Source of the DNA: a virus
Length of the DNA: 25,207 nt
Virus record (IMG/VR): IMGVR_UViG_3300034062_001646
Span: 1-25,207 of that record
Reading direction: 5' to 3' (one strand)
In this document: one piece after another, positions 6,433 through 13,085 of the stretch
Layout of the letters: each line of letters opens with the position of its first letter
Numbering within the stretch: position 1 is the stretch's first letter
The notes under the pieces: generated by a model
The model's database searches: none
Seen by the model: only the letters and a program-made list of their open reading frames with translations
What the model was told of the DNA's origin: nothing
Translations under genes and position numbers: made by a program

Positions 6433-6448
6433 TTAGCTATATATTCCT
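6433..6448 (+). repeat. 16-base repeat TTAGCTATATATTCCT, copy 2
   Basis: Identical to 4803-4818. It sits just after a terminator and 61 bases before the ATG at 6510, which supports a role in initiating the next transcript. Confidence 0.45.
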
Positions 6449-6509
6449 AAATATTATTAGTTTAAACCAACAAGGTCTTAATAAATGATATATATTTATC
6501 TGCATATTT

Positions 6510-6791
6510 ATGCCGGTAATGCAATATCAACTCCCTAATGGGAAAGTAATTCACCTTTCTGTAGAGGAATTTCTTGATCTTACAGATGAAGATATACAGT
6601 ACCTCATGTCAATTGACTATGGTGAACACATTAGGGATCCATTTACAGGTTCTGCTGTTGAGAATAACACCAGAGACAAGTATTATGACTTTGACTTCCT
6701 ATCACAGGATGATGAAGATTTAAATGATGTTATATCAGATGATCAACCATTTGATGATATCATTGACTTATCTGACAATTTGGATATGTAG
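6510..6791 (+). CDS. Highly acidic 93-aa protein
   Basis: The N-terminal half starts MPVMQYQLPNGKVIHLSVEE and continues to about residue 45 (DYGEHIRDPF). It looks like a compact conserved domain with two strands and a helix. The C-terminal half is extremely rich in Asp (for example DDEDLNDVISDD) and probably disordered. Such tails can mimic DNA or bind basic partners, but that is inference. A terminator and the 16-base repeat precede it, and the abundant-looking 160-aa protein follows. An in-frame ATG at codon 4 is an alternative start. Confidence 0.7.
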   Translation: MPVMQYQLPNGKVIHLSVEEFLDLTDEDIQYLMSIDYGEHIRDPFTGSAVENNTRDKYYDFDFLSQDDEDLNDVISDDQPFDDIIDLSDNLDM

Positions 6792-6817
6792 TTTTAAACT
6801 ACCAACTACCCTTAAAA

Positions 6818-6846
6818 TGAGTAATTAAGGACTTAGTATCTACTCA
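6818..6846 (+). promoter_or_regulatory. Leader hairpin with GACTTAGTAT element
   Basis: TGAGTA (6818-6823) pairs with TACTCA (6841-6846). The loop contains GACTTAGTAT (6830-6839), a ten-base string shared with the direct repeats at 4739 and 4781. It lies about 40 bases before the ATG at 6886. A promoter or leader function is inferred only. Confidence 0.3.
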
Positions 6847-6885
6847 CAAATCAATTTATTTATTAATTTTTTAAAACCTTTAAAG

Positions 6886-7368
6886 ATGAACTCTAAAGTA
6901 ATCGTATTGTCTGATGACACAACAAATGCAGTAATTGAAGTATCTAAAAATAACCCTGATTATGGTTATATTCGTGTACAACAAGTAAGAACAATGATTG
7001 ATGACAATGGTTTCTTGAGAAGAAAACCAGTTAGTGCATTAATCCCAGGTACAATATCTGAATTACAAGATTCAGCATTCTTTGCTGGACAACAATTAGA
7101 TGGTAAAATTGTAGTTGAAGAATCATTTGAACCATTCAATGAAAAAACACCAGAACGTGATTTAAAAATTGCAGGTGAAACAGGTATAGTATGTACATTA
7201 GGTGGATTACCTATCTACAGAAGAACTAAATTTTCTTTTGATGCAAGTGCAACTGATACTCTTATCAAACATGATAATGTTGCAGAATTAAAAGCAGCAT
7301 ATGCTAAAAGTAAATCTTCTGCAATAGAAAATGCTCGTCCATCAGATGATTTCTCAATTGGTGGATAG
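6886..7368 (+). CDS. Unknown 160-aa protein, possibly nucleic-acid binding
   Basis: A soluble protein whose strand-rich residues 1-115 suggest a beta-barrel-like domain (AVIEVSKNNPDYGYIRVQQV, then GTISELQD and LDGKIVVEES). A helical segment and a short acidic tail (PSDDFSIGG) follow. The barrel-plus-acidic-tail layout resembles single-stranded DNA-binding proteins, but no diagnostic motif is visible. From memory, similar proteins occur in other Bacteroidota phages. It is bounded by strong terminators at 6405 and 7387, which suggests a separate and perhaps highly expressed unit. Confidence 0.75.
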   Translation: MNSKVIVLSDDTTNAVIEVSKNNPDYGYIRVQQVRTMIDDNGFLRRKPVSALIPGTISELQDSAFFAGQQLDGKIVVEESFEPFNEKTPERDLKIAGETGIVCTLGGLPIYRRTKFSFDASATDTLIKHDNVAELKAAYAKSKSSAIENARPSDDFSIGG

Positions 7369-7386
7369 TATTTGATTAGTTAGTAT

Positions 7387-7416
7387 GAGGGGGACATCAG
7401 TGTCCCTCTCTTTTTA
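7387..7416 (+). terminator. Strong Rho-independent terminator
   Basis: A 10-bp stem (7387-7396 with 7401-7410, one G-T pair) with loop TCAG is followed by TTTTTA. It separates the 6510-7368 unit from the long operon starting at 7432. Confidence 0.9.
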
Positions 7417-7431
7417 TGAATGTAAAATTGT

Positions 7432-7920
7432 ATGATTAAAATGGAAAAGTTAAAACAACAGGTAAGAAATTACCAATTACATGCAGGTAAAACCTACATG
7501 CAGTATGAACAAGACAAGTATTCTGTATATCAGAATTATTTGTATAAAAGAGCATTATATGGTCTAGATGCTCTTAATCAACAAGAACTGGCTACAATGT
7601 GTAGCAAGAAAAAACAAAGAATTACAAATGTATTTAAAAGATCACAAAGTGTTCTTAATACATTTAAACAGAAAGTTACTATTGAGTATACTAATGGTAT
7701 TTTCAAATCTTTGTTTCCAAATGCTAAATTAACAAAAGAACTTGTGACTTTGAATGATGTTGATGAGAAGTTTAAAAACACTCTAACTTTTAAAGATTTA
7801 AATATTGGTAAAGATCAAATTATTACTATCTTTATAACCGAAGGTATACTACCTAAAAACTTTTTAAGTTTAAAAGAAGCACCGGTTAGTCTACCTCAGC
7901 TTAAAAATCAAAGAGTATGA
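7432..7920 (+). CDS. Unknown 162-aa basic protein
   Basis: Residues 1-75 are basic, aromatic and helical (many Lys, Gln and Tyr). Residues 80-160 look mixed alpha/beta (QKVTIEYTNGIFKSLFPNAK). The basic character would suit nucleic-acid binding, but no motif is recognised. It is the first gene of the long compact run that follows the 7387 terminator. ATG at 7432 or 7441 could be the start. Its stop overlaps the next start in an ATGA, so the two are translationally coupled. Confidence 0.7.
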   Translation: MIKMEKLKQQVRNYQLHAGKTYMQYEQDKYSVYQNYLYKRALYGLDALNQQELATMCSKKKQRITNVFKRSQSVLNTFKQKVTIEYTNGIFKSLFPNAKLTKELVTLNDVDEKFKNTLTFKDLNIGKDQIITIFITEGILPKNFLSLKEAPVSLPQLKNQRV

Positions 7921-8198
7921 AAACATTTTATGACATCAGAGAGTTGTCTCCAGCTAGAGAAAGATGGAGACCACTTGAAGTAAAAGTTTTATTAAGTAGT
8001 AAAAAAAGATACTTAATCAAAGTTATTACAACAGACCATCCAAGATGTACTGATCTAATAGATAAGTATATTATTTGTCCAAAAGATAATTTTCTTGATA
8101 AGGATCTTCATATTACTAAGAGTTTTTGGAGTGCTCTAGGGAATTTTCTTTTTAAGAAAGCACCTAAGTCTCCAGAGTTTCCTGAAGAACTACTATGA
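7917..8198 (+). CDS. Unknown 93-aa basic protein
   Basis: A small basic protein with a strand-rich centre (LEVKVLLSSKKRYLIKVITT) and two Cys residues (in PRCTDL and YIICPK) about 12 apart, too few for a zinc site. The family is unknown. It overlaps by four bases with both the preceding gene and the downstream NinG-like nuclease, so it probably belongs to the same functional block. Confidence 0.7.
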   Translation: MKTFYDIRELSPARERWRPLEVKVLLSSKKRYLIKVITTDHPRCTDLIDKYIICPKDNFLDKDLHITKSFWSALGNFLFKKAPKSPEFPEELL

Positions 8199-8599
8199 AA
8201 CTTAAAATCTGTGATGGCTGTCAGAAAGAGACAGTCATCTGGAAGAACCATGAGGGATTCAAATACTGTAAATATTGTTGGAGTTGCCAAAAAGCCATTA
8301 ATAGTGACAGTTCACAGAAACCAACTGATTATAAAATCCCTCAGGTTTCTTCTAAAAGAAAGAAAAAAGATCAAGAGTATCTTAAACTAAGAGAAAAACA
8401 TTTATTAGTTAACAATCTCTGCCAGGTAAAGGTGGATGGATGTAGTCATATGGCTACAGACATTCATCATACCTATGCAGGGTCTAATAGAGAAGCATTC
8501 TACTTAATTCAAAGTACGTGGTTAGCAGTTTGTAGGAATTGTCATGATTGGATTCATGCAAATCCTGCAGAAGCTAGAATTATGGGATGGTTAAAATAA
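8195..8599 (+). CDS. NinG-like HNH family protein
   Basis: The 134-residue protein has an N-terminal zinc-finger-like part (C6, C9, C25, C28, with C31 nearby). A basic linker (SKRKKKDQEYLKLREKHLLV) leads to an HNH-type metal site: C76 and C83, then DIHH (89-92), then CRNCHDWIH (113-121). This matches the layout of lambda NinG/Rap-type proteins and HNH nucleases. Known NinG relatives act on branched DNA in phage recombination and replication. The His and Cys residues are all present, so activity is plausible. HNH fold 0.85, NinG family about 0.65. Confidence 0.75.
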   Translation: MKLKICDGCQKETVIWKNHEGFKYCKYCWSCQKAINSDSSQKPTDYKIPQVSSKRKKKDQEYLKLREKHLLVNNLCQVKVDGCSHMATDIHHTYAGSNREAFYLIQSTWLAVCRNCHDWIHANPAEARIMGWLK

Positions 8600-8603
8600 A
8601 CTT

Positions 8604-9500
8604 ATGACAGAAGAATTAAAAATATTACATGAAAAAATACCTGAGTCAGATCCTAGAACTTTAAAACAAATACTTACAAATAAGAAACTTTGTAAAGAAA
8701 TAATTAAAAGAGATGTTATTTCTGAAAGACAGCTTATTACTGAGTATAATATTCCTTTAAATTATCTTAAAGGATTGAAGTCTAGAAAAGTTATCAGTTA
8801 TTTTAGTACAAGAGGGCAACTTAATGTCCCTAAAAAAGGATCTAAGTATTATTATTTCTTAGATGAGGTACAAAATTTAATGGGCTATAATATAAAATAT
8901 AATTCAAGTTTTGTGTTCCGGTATAATTTAATGAATAGAGTTATTTTAGAATTATCTAAAGAACTTAATGCTGAAAAACATACAAGGATGCTTTATAGAT
9001 TTCTTAAAGATAATAAATCAATAGAAGAGATTTCTGATATGTTTGATATGAGCCGTGAAAGAGTTATTCAGATATTAACTAAAAGTGCCAATAGAGTTAT
9101 TTATTTTACAGCAAGATATTTTAGAACAGAGGAGCTTGATAGAGAGAGAATATCTCTTTTAAGTGAAAATGAATTACTAAAGTGTCAGAATACACAACTG
9201 TATAATAAATTCTTGAGAGATAAAGAAAATCAAATAACCAAAGAATTTAATTCTAAAGAACATGTTCAATATTTTATTAAGCATGGATATGATATTAATG
9301 ATTTAAAGATGAGTTGTATGGATTTTGCATTATCTGTAAGAACAATAAACTGTTTGAATGCTGCAGATATACTTACTCTTGAAGATCTGTTAGTATCCAG
9401 AAAGTCTGACTTAATGAGATACAGAAACTTTGGTAAGAAATCACTAGATGAACTTTGTGATTGGTTGGAAGATAATTATAATTGGCAATTAATTCATTAA
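8604..9500 (+). CDS. Sigma-like HTH protein fused to RNA polymerase alpha CTD
   Basis: Three parts are visible in 298 residues. Residues about 41-92 look like an excisionase/MerR-type HTH (LITEYNIPLNYLKGLKSRKV, then YYYFLDEVQNLM). Residues about 125-165 match a sigma region 4-type HTH (KSIEEISDMFDMSRERVIQI). Residues about 240-290 match the RNA polymerase alpha C-terminal domain, with LSVRTINCLNAADILTLEDL and then RNFGKKSLDEL, the HhH core that binds UP-element DNA and activators. Sigma regions 1-2 are not evident. A protein with these domains could steer host RNA polymerase to phage promoters. It sits between the NinG-like gene and an SF2 helicase gene. Confidence 0.75.
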   Translation: MTEELKILHEKIPESDPRTLKQILTNKKLCKEIIKRDVISERQLITEYNIPLNYLKGLKSRKVISYFSTRGQLNVPKKGSKYYYFLDEVQNLMGYNIKYNSSFVFRYNLMNRVILELSKELNAEKHTRMLYRFLKDNKSIEEISDMFDMSRERVIQILTKSANRVIYFTARYFRTEELDRERISLLSENELLKCQNTQLYNKFLRDKENQITKEFNSKEHVQYFIKHGYDINDLKMSCMDFALSVRTINCLNAADILTLEDLLVSRKSDLMRYRNFGKKSLDELCDWLEDNYNWQLIH

Positions 9501-9504
9501 AATT

Positions 9505-10599
9505 ATGACAAAAGATGAAGTTCAATTAGAAGCATTAAAAGCAACTGAAGGAAAAAGAAAGTGTAGTGTAGTCTTAGGTACTGGTGTAGGAAAGACTCTT
9601 GTGGGTTTGAGTCACATAGAACTTAATACTACTGCATTGATGAAAGTACTTATTGTTGCTCCAAAAAAGTCAATCTTTCAGTCATGGAAAGATGATGCTG
9701 TAAAGTTTGATAAAGAAGATTTATTAGGTAGAATGACTTTTACAACTTATCTAAGTTTGAATAAACATAACCCTAATGACTATCATGCTGTCTATTTGGA
9801 TGAGATGCATAGTTTATTAGATAGTCACCGGGGATTTCTTCAGTTGTATACTGGTAAAATCTTAGGTTTGACTGGTACTCCACCAAAAAGAGATTATTCA
9901 GAGAAAGGTAAGTTAGTAAATGAGTTTTGTCCTGTAGTATATACATTCAAAGCAGATGATGCTGTAGAGAATGGAATACTAAATGATTATCAGATAGTAG
10001 TACATCAGCTTAAATTATCTACAGAAAAAAATTATGTAGTAAATCAAGGTGGTAGAAAATGGGTAACTGATGAAGAATCTAATTATACTTACTGGTCTAG
10101 AAGAATTGATGTAGGTTCTGGTAATATGCATATGCTCAGAGTGATGAGGATGAAAGCTATGATGGAGTATCCTAGTAAAGAAAAGTATACTAAACTTCTT
10201 ATGCAAAGTATTAATACTAAATGTATTGTATTTGCTAATACTCAAGCACAAGCTGATTTACTATGTGAATATAGTTATCACAGTAATAACAAAGAGTCTG
10301 AAGATAATTTACTTATGTTTAAAGAAGGAAAGATAGACAAACTATCTACTGTTATGCAGTTGAATGAGGGTGTTAATATTTCTAATCTTAAACAGGGTAT
10401 TATTATGCATGCATATGGTAATGAAAGAAAATCTGCACAAAGAATTGGTAGGTTACTGAGACTTAATCCAGATGATAAAGCTATTGTGCACATACTATGT
10501 TACATGGATACAATAGATGAAAAATGGGTCACTGAAGCATTAGAAAACTTTGATCAAACTAAAATTGTTTGGAAAGATTTTAATATTTCATTATATTAG
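9505..10599 (+). CDS. SF2 DEAD/DEAH-type helicase
   Basis: Helicase motifs appear in order in 364 residues: a possible Q-like VQLEAL near the start, Walker A GTGVGKT (25-31), DEMH (99-102), LTGTPPK (122-128), motif IV CIVFANT (240-246), motif V NEGVNISNL (287-295) and motif VI SAQRIGRLLR (310-319). Both RecA-like domains are therefore present, and the protein is short for the superfamily with no accessory domain. It is expected to unwind or anneal DNA using ATP, as UvsW or the SNF2-like helicases of phages do in replication and recombination. Which subfamily it belongs to is unclear. Confidence 0.88.
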   Translation: MTKDEVQLEALKATEGKRKCSVVLGTGVGKTLVGLSHIELNTTALMKVLIVAPKKSIFQSWKDDAVKFDKEDLLGRMTFTTYLSLNKHNPNDYHAVYLDEMHSLLDSHRGFLQLYTGKILGLTGTPPKRDYSEKGKLVNEFCPVVYTFKADDAVENGILNDYQIVVHQLKLSTEKNYVVNQGGRKWVTDEESNYTYWSRRIDVGSGNMHMLRVMRMKAMMEYPSKEKYTKLLMQSINTKCIVFANTQAQADLLCEYSYHSNNKESEDNLLMFKEGKIDKLSTVMQLNEGVNISNLKQGIIMHAYGNERKSAQRIGRLLRLNPDDKAIVHILCYMDTIDEKWVTEALENFDQTKIVWKDFNISLY

Positions 10600-10603
10600 T
10601 AGT

Positions 10604-10858
10604 ATGGAGGATGTTAAAACACATAAATTAGTTATTTATAATGATGACATAAATTCCTATGATTATATAACAGCATGCTTGATTAGATTTTGTAATCATG
10701 ATCCTTTACAAGCTGAACAGTGTGCTGTTGTAGCCCATAATACGGGTAGATGTTCAGTAAAAAGTGGTGATTATATGGAAATGTTTGAAATTAAAGGTAA
10801 CTTTGATGACTTAGATATAAAATCAGAAATTAAGGATTATGCAGGTAATATGTATTGA
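10604..10858 (+). CDS. clpS: ClpS-like Clp protease adaptor
   Basis: The 84-residue protein matches the ClpS core: HKLVIYNDDINSYDYITACL, then QAEQCAVVAHNTGRCSVKSG. The residues that hold the N-degron amino group in ClpS are present as N13, D14 and H45, with the same spacing as E. coli N34, D35 and H66. ClpS docks on ClpA and delivers proteins with bulky hydrophobic N-termini to ClpAP. The N-terminal tail is only about 7 residues, shorter than in E. coli, where the tail matters for delivery. I start at the ATG at 10604, four bases after the helicase stop. It may redirect or block host N-end-rule proteolysis. Confidence 0.85.
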   Translation: MEDVKTHKLVIYNDDINSYDYITACLIRFCNHDPLQAEQCAVVAHNTGRCSVKSGDYMEMFEIKGNFDDLDIKSEIKDYAGNMY

Positions 10859-11114
10859 TAGCAGTGATAAACCAAAGAGAATCTCACCCTATGAATGGAT
10901 AACTGAAGGTACTGTATATACAGTAGTGGAAATTGCTAAAATGGGTATACAAGCAGGTAAGTTTGGTTATAAACTAAAAGAAGTACAGTTATCTGAACAA
11001 TCTTTTCCTTATGAGTATTATAATGCAGAAAGGTTTCTTCCAGTTGAATTCTTAGCAAAAGCATTAAAAGAAGAAAAGGTAGAAGAAATCTCTGCAGACT
11101 TAGAATTAATTTAA
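10839..11114 (+). CDS. Unknown 91-aa protein
   Basis: The N-terminus reads MQVICIDSSDKPKRISPYEW, followed by TEGTVYTVVEIAKM and a Phe/Tyr-rich FPYEYYNAERFLPVE. It looks like a small beta-rich, SH3-like fold with a helical acidic tail. From memory, similar proteins are common in Bacteroidota phages, without a known function. It overlaps the clpS 3' end by 20 bases. It may therefore be translationally coupled to the adaptor, but a shared role is only a guess. Confidence 0.7.
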   Translation: MQVICIDSSDKPKRISPYEWITEGTVYTVVEIAKMGIQAGKFGYKLKEVQLSEQSFPYEYYNAERFLPVEFLAKALKEEKVEEISADLELI

Positions 11115-11116
11115 GT

Positions 11117-11551
11117 ATGGATGATTACACAAAAGATGATGTAATCAGTTCTCTATTAAAAATTAAAAAGAATTCCCGTAAAAGAGTACTGGTTGATCAG
11201 AGAAGTTATTTAATTGGATTACTAGTATATAGATTTATGTTACCAGAACATACTATAGCAAAATTAACAGGTTATAATAGAAATACCATTCATCATAACA
11301 AAAATATTGCTATTCAATTTTGTAAAGATAAATCTTATATACAGAATGTATATGTATATGCTCAGATGTTTCCATTTAACTTTAGTGTGATAGATACAGT
11401 AAGAGCTAAGAGAAAGATAAGAATAGAATTAGATGTTGATCAGTTACTGCATAATAAACTAAAAGCAGTAGGTTCTATACTTGGTCATGATGACATAAGA
11501 ACTACAGTTACTTTATTACTTAATAAAAGTTTAAAACTATGGGAAGAATGA
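11117..11551 (+). CDS. DnaA-domain-IV-like HTH protein
   Basis: Residues about 28-70 (RSYLIGLLVYRFMLPEHTIA, then GYNRNTIHHNKNIAI) fit the helix-turn-helix of DnaA domain IV, including an R-x-T-I-x-H string like the RDHTTVLHA signature. Residues about 97-140 (KIRIELDVDQLLHNKLKAVG, then DDIRTTVTLLLNKSLK) look like a ribbon-helix-helix DNA-binding fold. The protein has no ATPase domain. Sequence-specific DNA binding is likely; origin or operator recognition is an inference, and the repeat region at 1164-1454 is one candidate target. Confidence 0.65.
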   Translation: MDDYTKDDVISSLLKIKKNSRKRVLVDQRSYLIGLLVYRFMLPEHTIAKLTGYNRNTIHHNKNIAIQFCKDKSYIQNVYVYAQMFPFNFSVIDTVRAKRKIRIELDVDQLLHNKLKAVGSILGHDDIRTTVTLLLNKSLKLWEE

Positions 11552-11799
11552 AGGAAGTATGTATACAAATCATGGAAGAAAATGGAGGAATACCAGAAGG
11601 TATGACACTTGGAGATGTAGTTAGAATGAAAGAGTTAGAAATTTATAACTGGCAAGAATATGAAAGAAAGAAGAATAGAGTTAGATTACAATCTATTGAA
11701 CAAGAAAATTCAAGAGAGATTGGAAAAGTACAACAAGCAAACAAAAAATTCTCCAGCCACTACGGTGAAGCAAGAGAAGAAAAAAACAGTGAACAATGA
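11548..11799 (+). CDS. Unknown charged helical protein
   Basis: A small hydrophilic protein (83 residues from the ATG at 11548) with a helix-rich middle (WQEYERKKNRVRLQSIEQEN) and a polar, probably disordered tail. An ATG at 11539 is also in frame. I prefer 11548 because it gives the ATGA overlap used repeatedly in this operon. Its end overlaps the next gene by four bases. No family is recognised. Confidence 0.65.
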   Translation: MKEVCIQIMEENGGIPEGMTLGDVVRMKELEIYNWQEYERKKNRVRLQSIEQENSREIGKVQQANKKFSSHYGEAREEKNSEQ

Positions 11800-12248
11800 A
11801 GAAGGTGATTAATTTATTAGGAGCAATACTAATTACAGGAAGTGTTAGTGCTCAGTGGACTTATAAAACTTTTAATAATGGATTTGATGATCCATATAAA
11901 ATGGCATATGTAAGTAATAGTGAAAATGCTTTAGCAAAATTAGAAAATGTAGATAATGCTATTGTATTTTATGTACAAGATAGTTATTTCTGTGATGAAT
12001 CACCAGTTGTAGATATTGTATTTACTGTAAATGGTATTGATAAAAAACATCATTTAATTGGAGATAAATCAAATGATAATACAACAGTATTTTTTACATG
12101 GAATTTTGAAACTTTACCTGAAGTATTAGCAGATTTTAAAACAGCTTCAGTAATGAAAGTTAGAATTAATGAAACTCATTGTACATCAGAAATTTACAAG
12201 TTTACTATGACTAATAGTAAAGCTGCATATGATTTCATGATAAAGTAA
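11796..12248 (+). CDS. Secreted protein with signal peptide
   Basis: The N-terminus MKKVINLLGAILITGSVSAQ is a clear signal peptide, with likely cleavage after VSA. The mature domain of about 130 residues starts WTYKTFNNGFDDPYKMAYVS and looks beta-rich. It has two Cys residues (in SYFCDES and ETHCTS) that could form a disulphide in the periplasm. The layout vaguely recalls small periplasmic IalB-like domains, but I would not assign that family. It overlaps the genes on either side and precedes several tiny membrane proteins, which suggests an envelope-directed subset of the operon. Confidence 0.72.
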   Translation: MKKVINLLGAILITGSVSAQWTYKTFNNGFDDPYKMAYVSNSENALAKLENVDNAIVFYVQDSYFCDESPVVDIVFTVNGIDKKHHLIGDKSNDNTTVFFTWNFETLPEVLADFKTASVMKVRINETHCTSEIYKFTMTNSKAAYDFMIK

Positions 12249-12442
12249 TGTTACATTTTCTAAAATATCTAGTGGTATGGATAAGCCAAAACTTGTCCAT
12301 ACCATTTTGGATGGTTGGTCATGTACATTTGATGTCCACTATATATGAGGACATTCATGAAATAATAGCATCCTGTGGTATGAATATACTAGTTGCTATT
12401 GGTTTTATTATTGATTATTTAGAACAGAAAAAAAAGAAATAG
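12248..12442 (+). CDS. Small membrane protein
   Basis: A 64-residue protein with a hydrophobic N-terminal stretch (about residues 2-25, including FLKYLVVWISQ) and a second one (about residues 41-56, GMNILVAIGFIIDYL). It ends in five basic residues (KKKK after EQ). Two membrane passes are possible, with the basic tail in the cytoplasm. The family is unknown. Its ATG shares one base with the TAA of the secreted protein gene, so the two are coupled. Confidence 0.6.
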   Translation: MLHFLKYLVVWISQNLSIPFWMVGHVHLMSTIYEDIHEIIASCGMNILVAIGFIIDYLEQKKKK

Positions 12443-12443
12443 T

Positions 12444-12524
12444 ATGACTTGGATATTAATCATATCACACATAGGATTTGTTTTATGGTTCTATGTAGGT
12501 TATCAAATTGGAAAAAGAAAGTAG
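12444..12524 (+). CDS. 26-aa membrane peptide
   Basis: A very short reading frame, MTWILIISHIGFVLWFYVGY plus a basic end (QIGKRK), fills the space exactly between neighbouring genes. It starts one base after the previous TAG, and its own TAG is one base before the next ATG. The hydrophobic core followed by basic residues fits a single-pass peptide. The tight spacing on both sides is the main reason to believe it is translated. Confidence 0.5.
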   Translation: MTWILIISHIGFVLWFYVGYQIGKRK

Positions 12525-12525
12525 T

Positions 12526-12783
12526 ATGAAGAATGATGTATTTAATACAGCTAAGAAATTAAAAGATGAATATGATAAACTTTATGAGTACAAAAGAAAG
12601 TTACAACATGCTAAAGGTTGTGGTTTAAATAGAGTAAAATTAGAAGTTTATGTTGGTATTTCTAATAGTCCATTGGAATTATATTTTAAGAATATGGATT
12701 TAATGAGAGAAGCTATTGAAAAAGAAATAGAGTTAGTAACTGTTGAGTTAGATCAGTTACAAGAGCAATTTGATAACCTTTAA
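12526..12783 (+). CDS. Unknown helical protein
   Basis: An 85-residue protein with two predicted helices (NTAKKLKDEYDKLYEYKRKL and a C-terminal REAIEKEIELVTVELDQLQE) flanking a short strand-like segment (RVKLEVYVGI). It is probably an antiparallel coiled coil. I use the ATG at 12526 rather than the in-frame ATG at 12508, because 12508 would overlap the small membrane peptide while 12526 follows its stop by one base. No family is recognised. Confidence 0.65.
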   Translation: MKNDVFNTAKKLKDEYDKLYEYKRKLQHAKGCGLNRVKLEVYVGISNSPLELYFKNMDLMREAIEKEIELVTVELDQLQEQFDNL

Positions 12784-12794
12784 ATCAGAATAGA

Positions 12795-13016
12795 ATGAAA
12801 GTAATAATTGAATTTACAGATGAAGATGCTGCATCTGATGCTCAGGTAGCATTAGATGGGTGGAAGTATAGAGCTGCTATATGGGAAATAGATCAATATC
12901 TTAGAAATGAAGTTAAGTATAATGAGAAACTTCCTTCTGAAGTAGCTGAAGCTTATGAAAAGTTAAGAGATAAGATCCGGGAGATTTTATCTGATAGCAA
13001 CCTAACAATGGAATAG
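12795..13016 (+). CDS. Unknown 73-aa protein of a phage-typical type
   Basis: It starts MKVIIEFTDEDAASDAQVAL and continues with a helical GWKYRAAIWEIDQYLRN. It is a compact acidic alpha/beta protein. From memory, similar short proteins recur in unrelated phages, with no known function that I can name. It lies 11 bases downstream of the previous gene and precedes another tiny hydrophobic frame. Confidence 0.7.
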   Translation: MKVIIEFTDEDAASDAQVALDGWKYRAAIWEIDQYLRNEVKYNEKLPSEVAEAYEKLRDKIREILSDSNLTME

Positions 13017-13018
13017 TC

Positions 13019-13084
13019 ATGAGAATACTATTTGAATTAATATATGTAGCACTAATCAGCTGTATATATAAAAATCTAGAATAA
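13019..13084 (+). CDS. 21-aa hydrophobic peptide
   Basis: A 22-codon frame (MRILFELIYVALISCIYKNL plus E) starts two bases after the preceding TAG. It ends one base before the ATG of the radical SAM gene. Its hydrophobic core fits a single membrane pass. It could be a real peptide or a translational leader for the next gene; the tight spacing is the only support. Confidence 0.35.
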   Translation: MRILFELIYVALISCIYKNLE

Positions 13085-13085
13085 T

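Noticed and set aside
10015-10251. Minus-strand gene inside the helicase gene
   Set aside because: It is a low-complexity Ser/Phe/Ile/Tyr-rich shadow of the helicase frame in AT-rich sequence.
11796-12248. IalB-like invasion protein
   Set aside because: The resemblance is a vague pattern in a short periplasmic domain. I could not point to any diagnostic residues.
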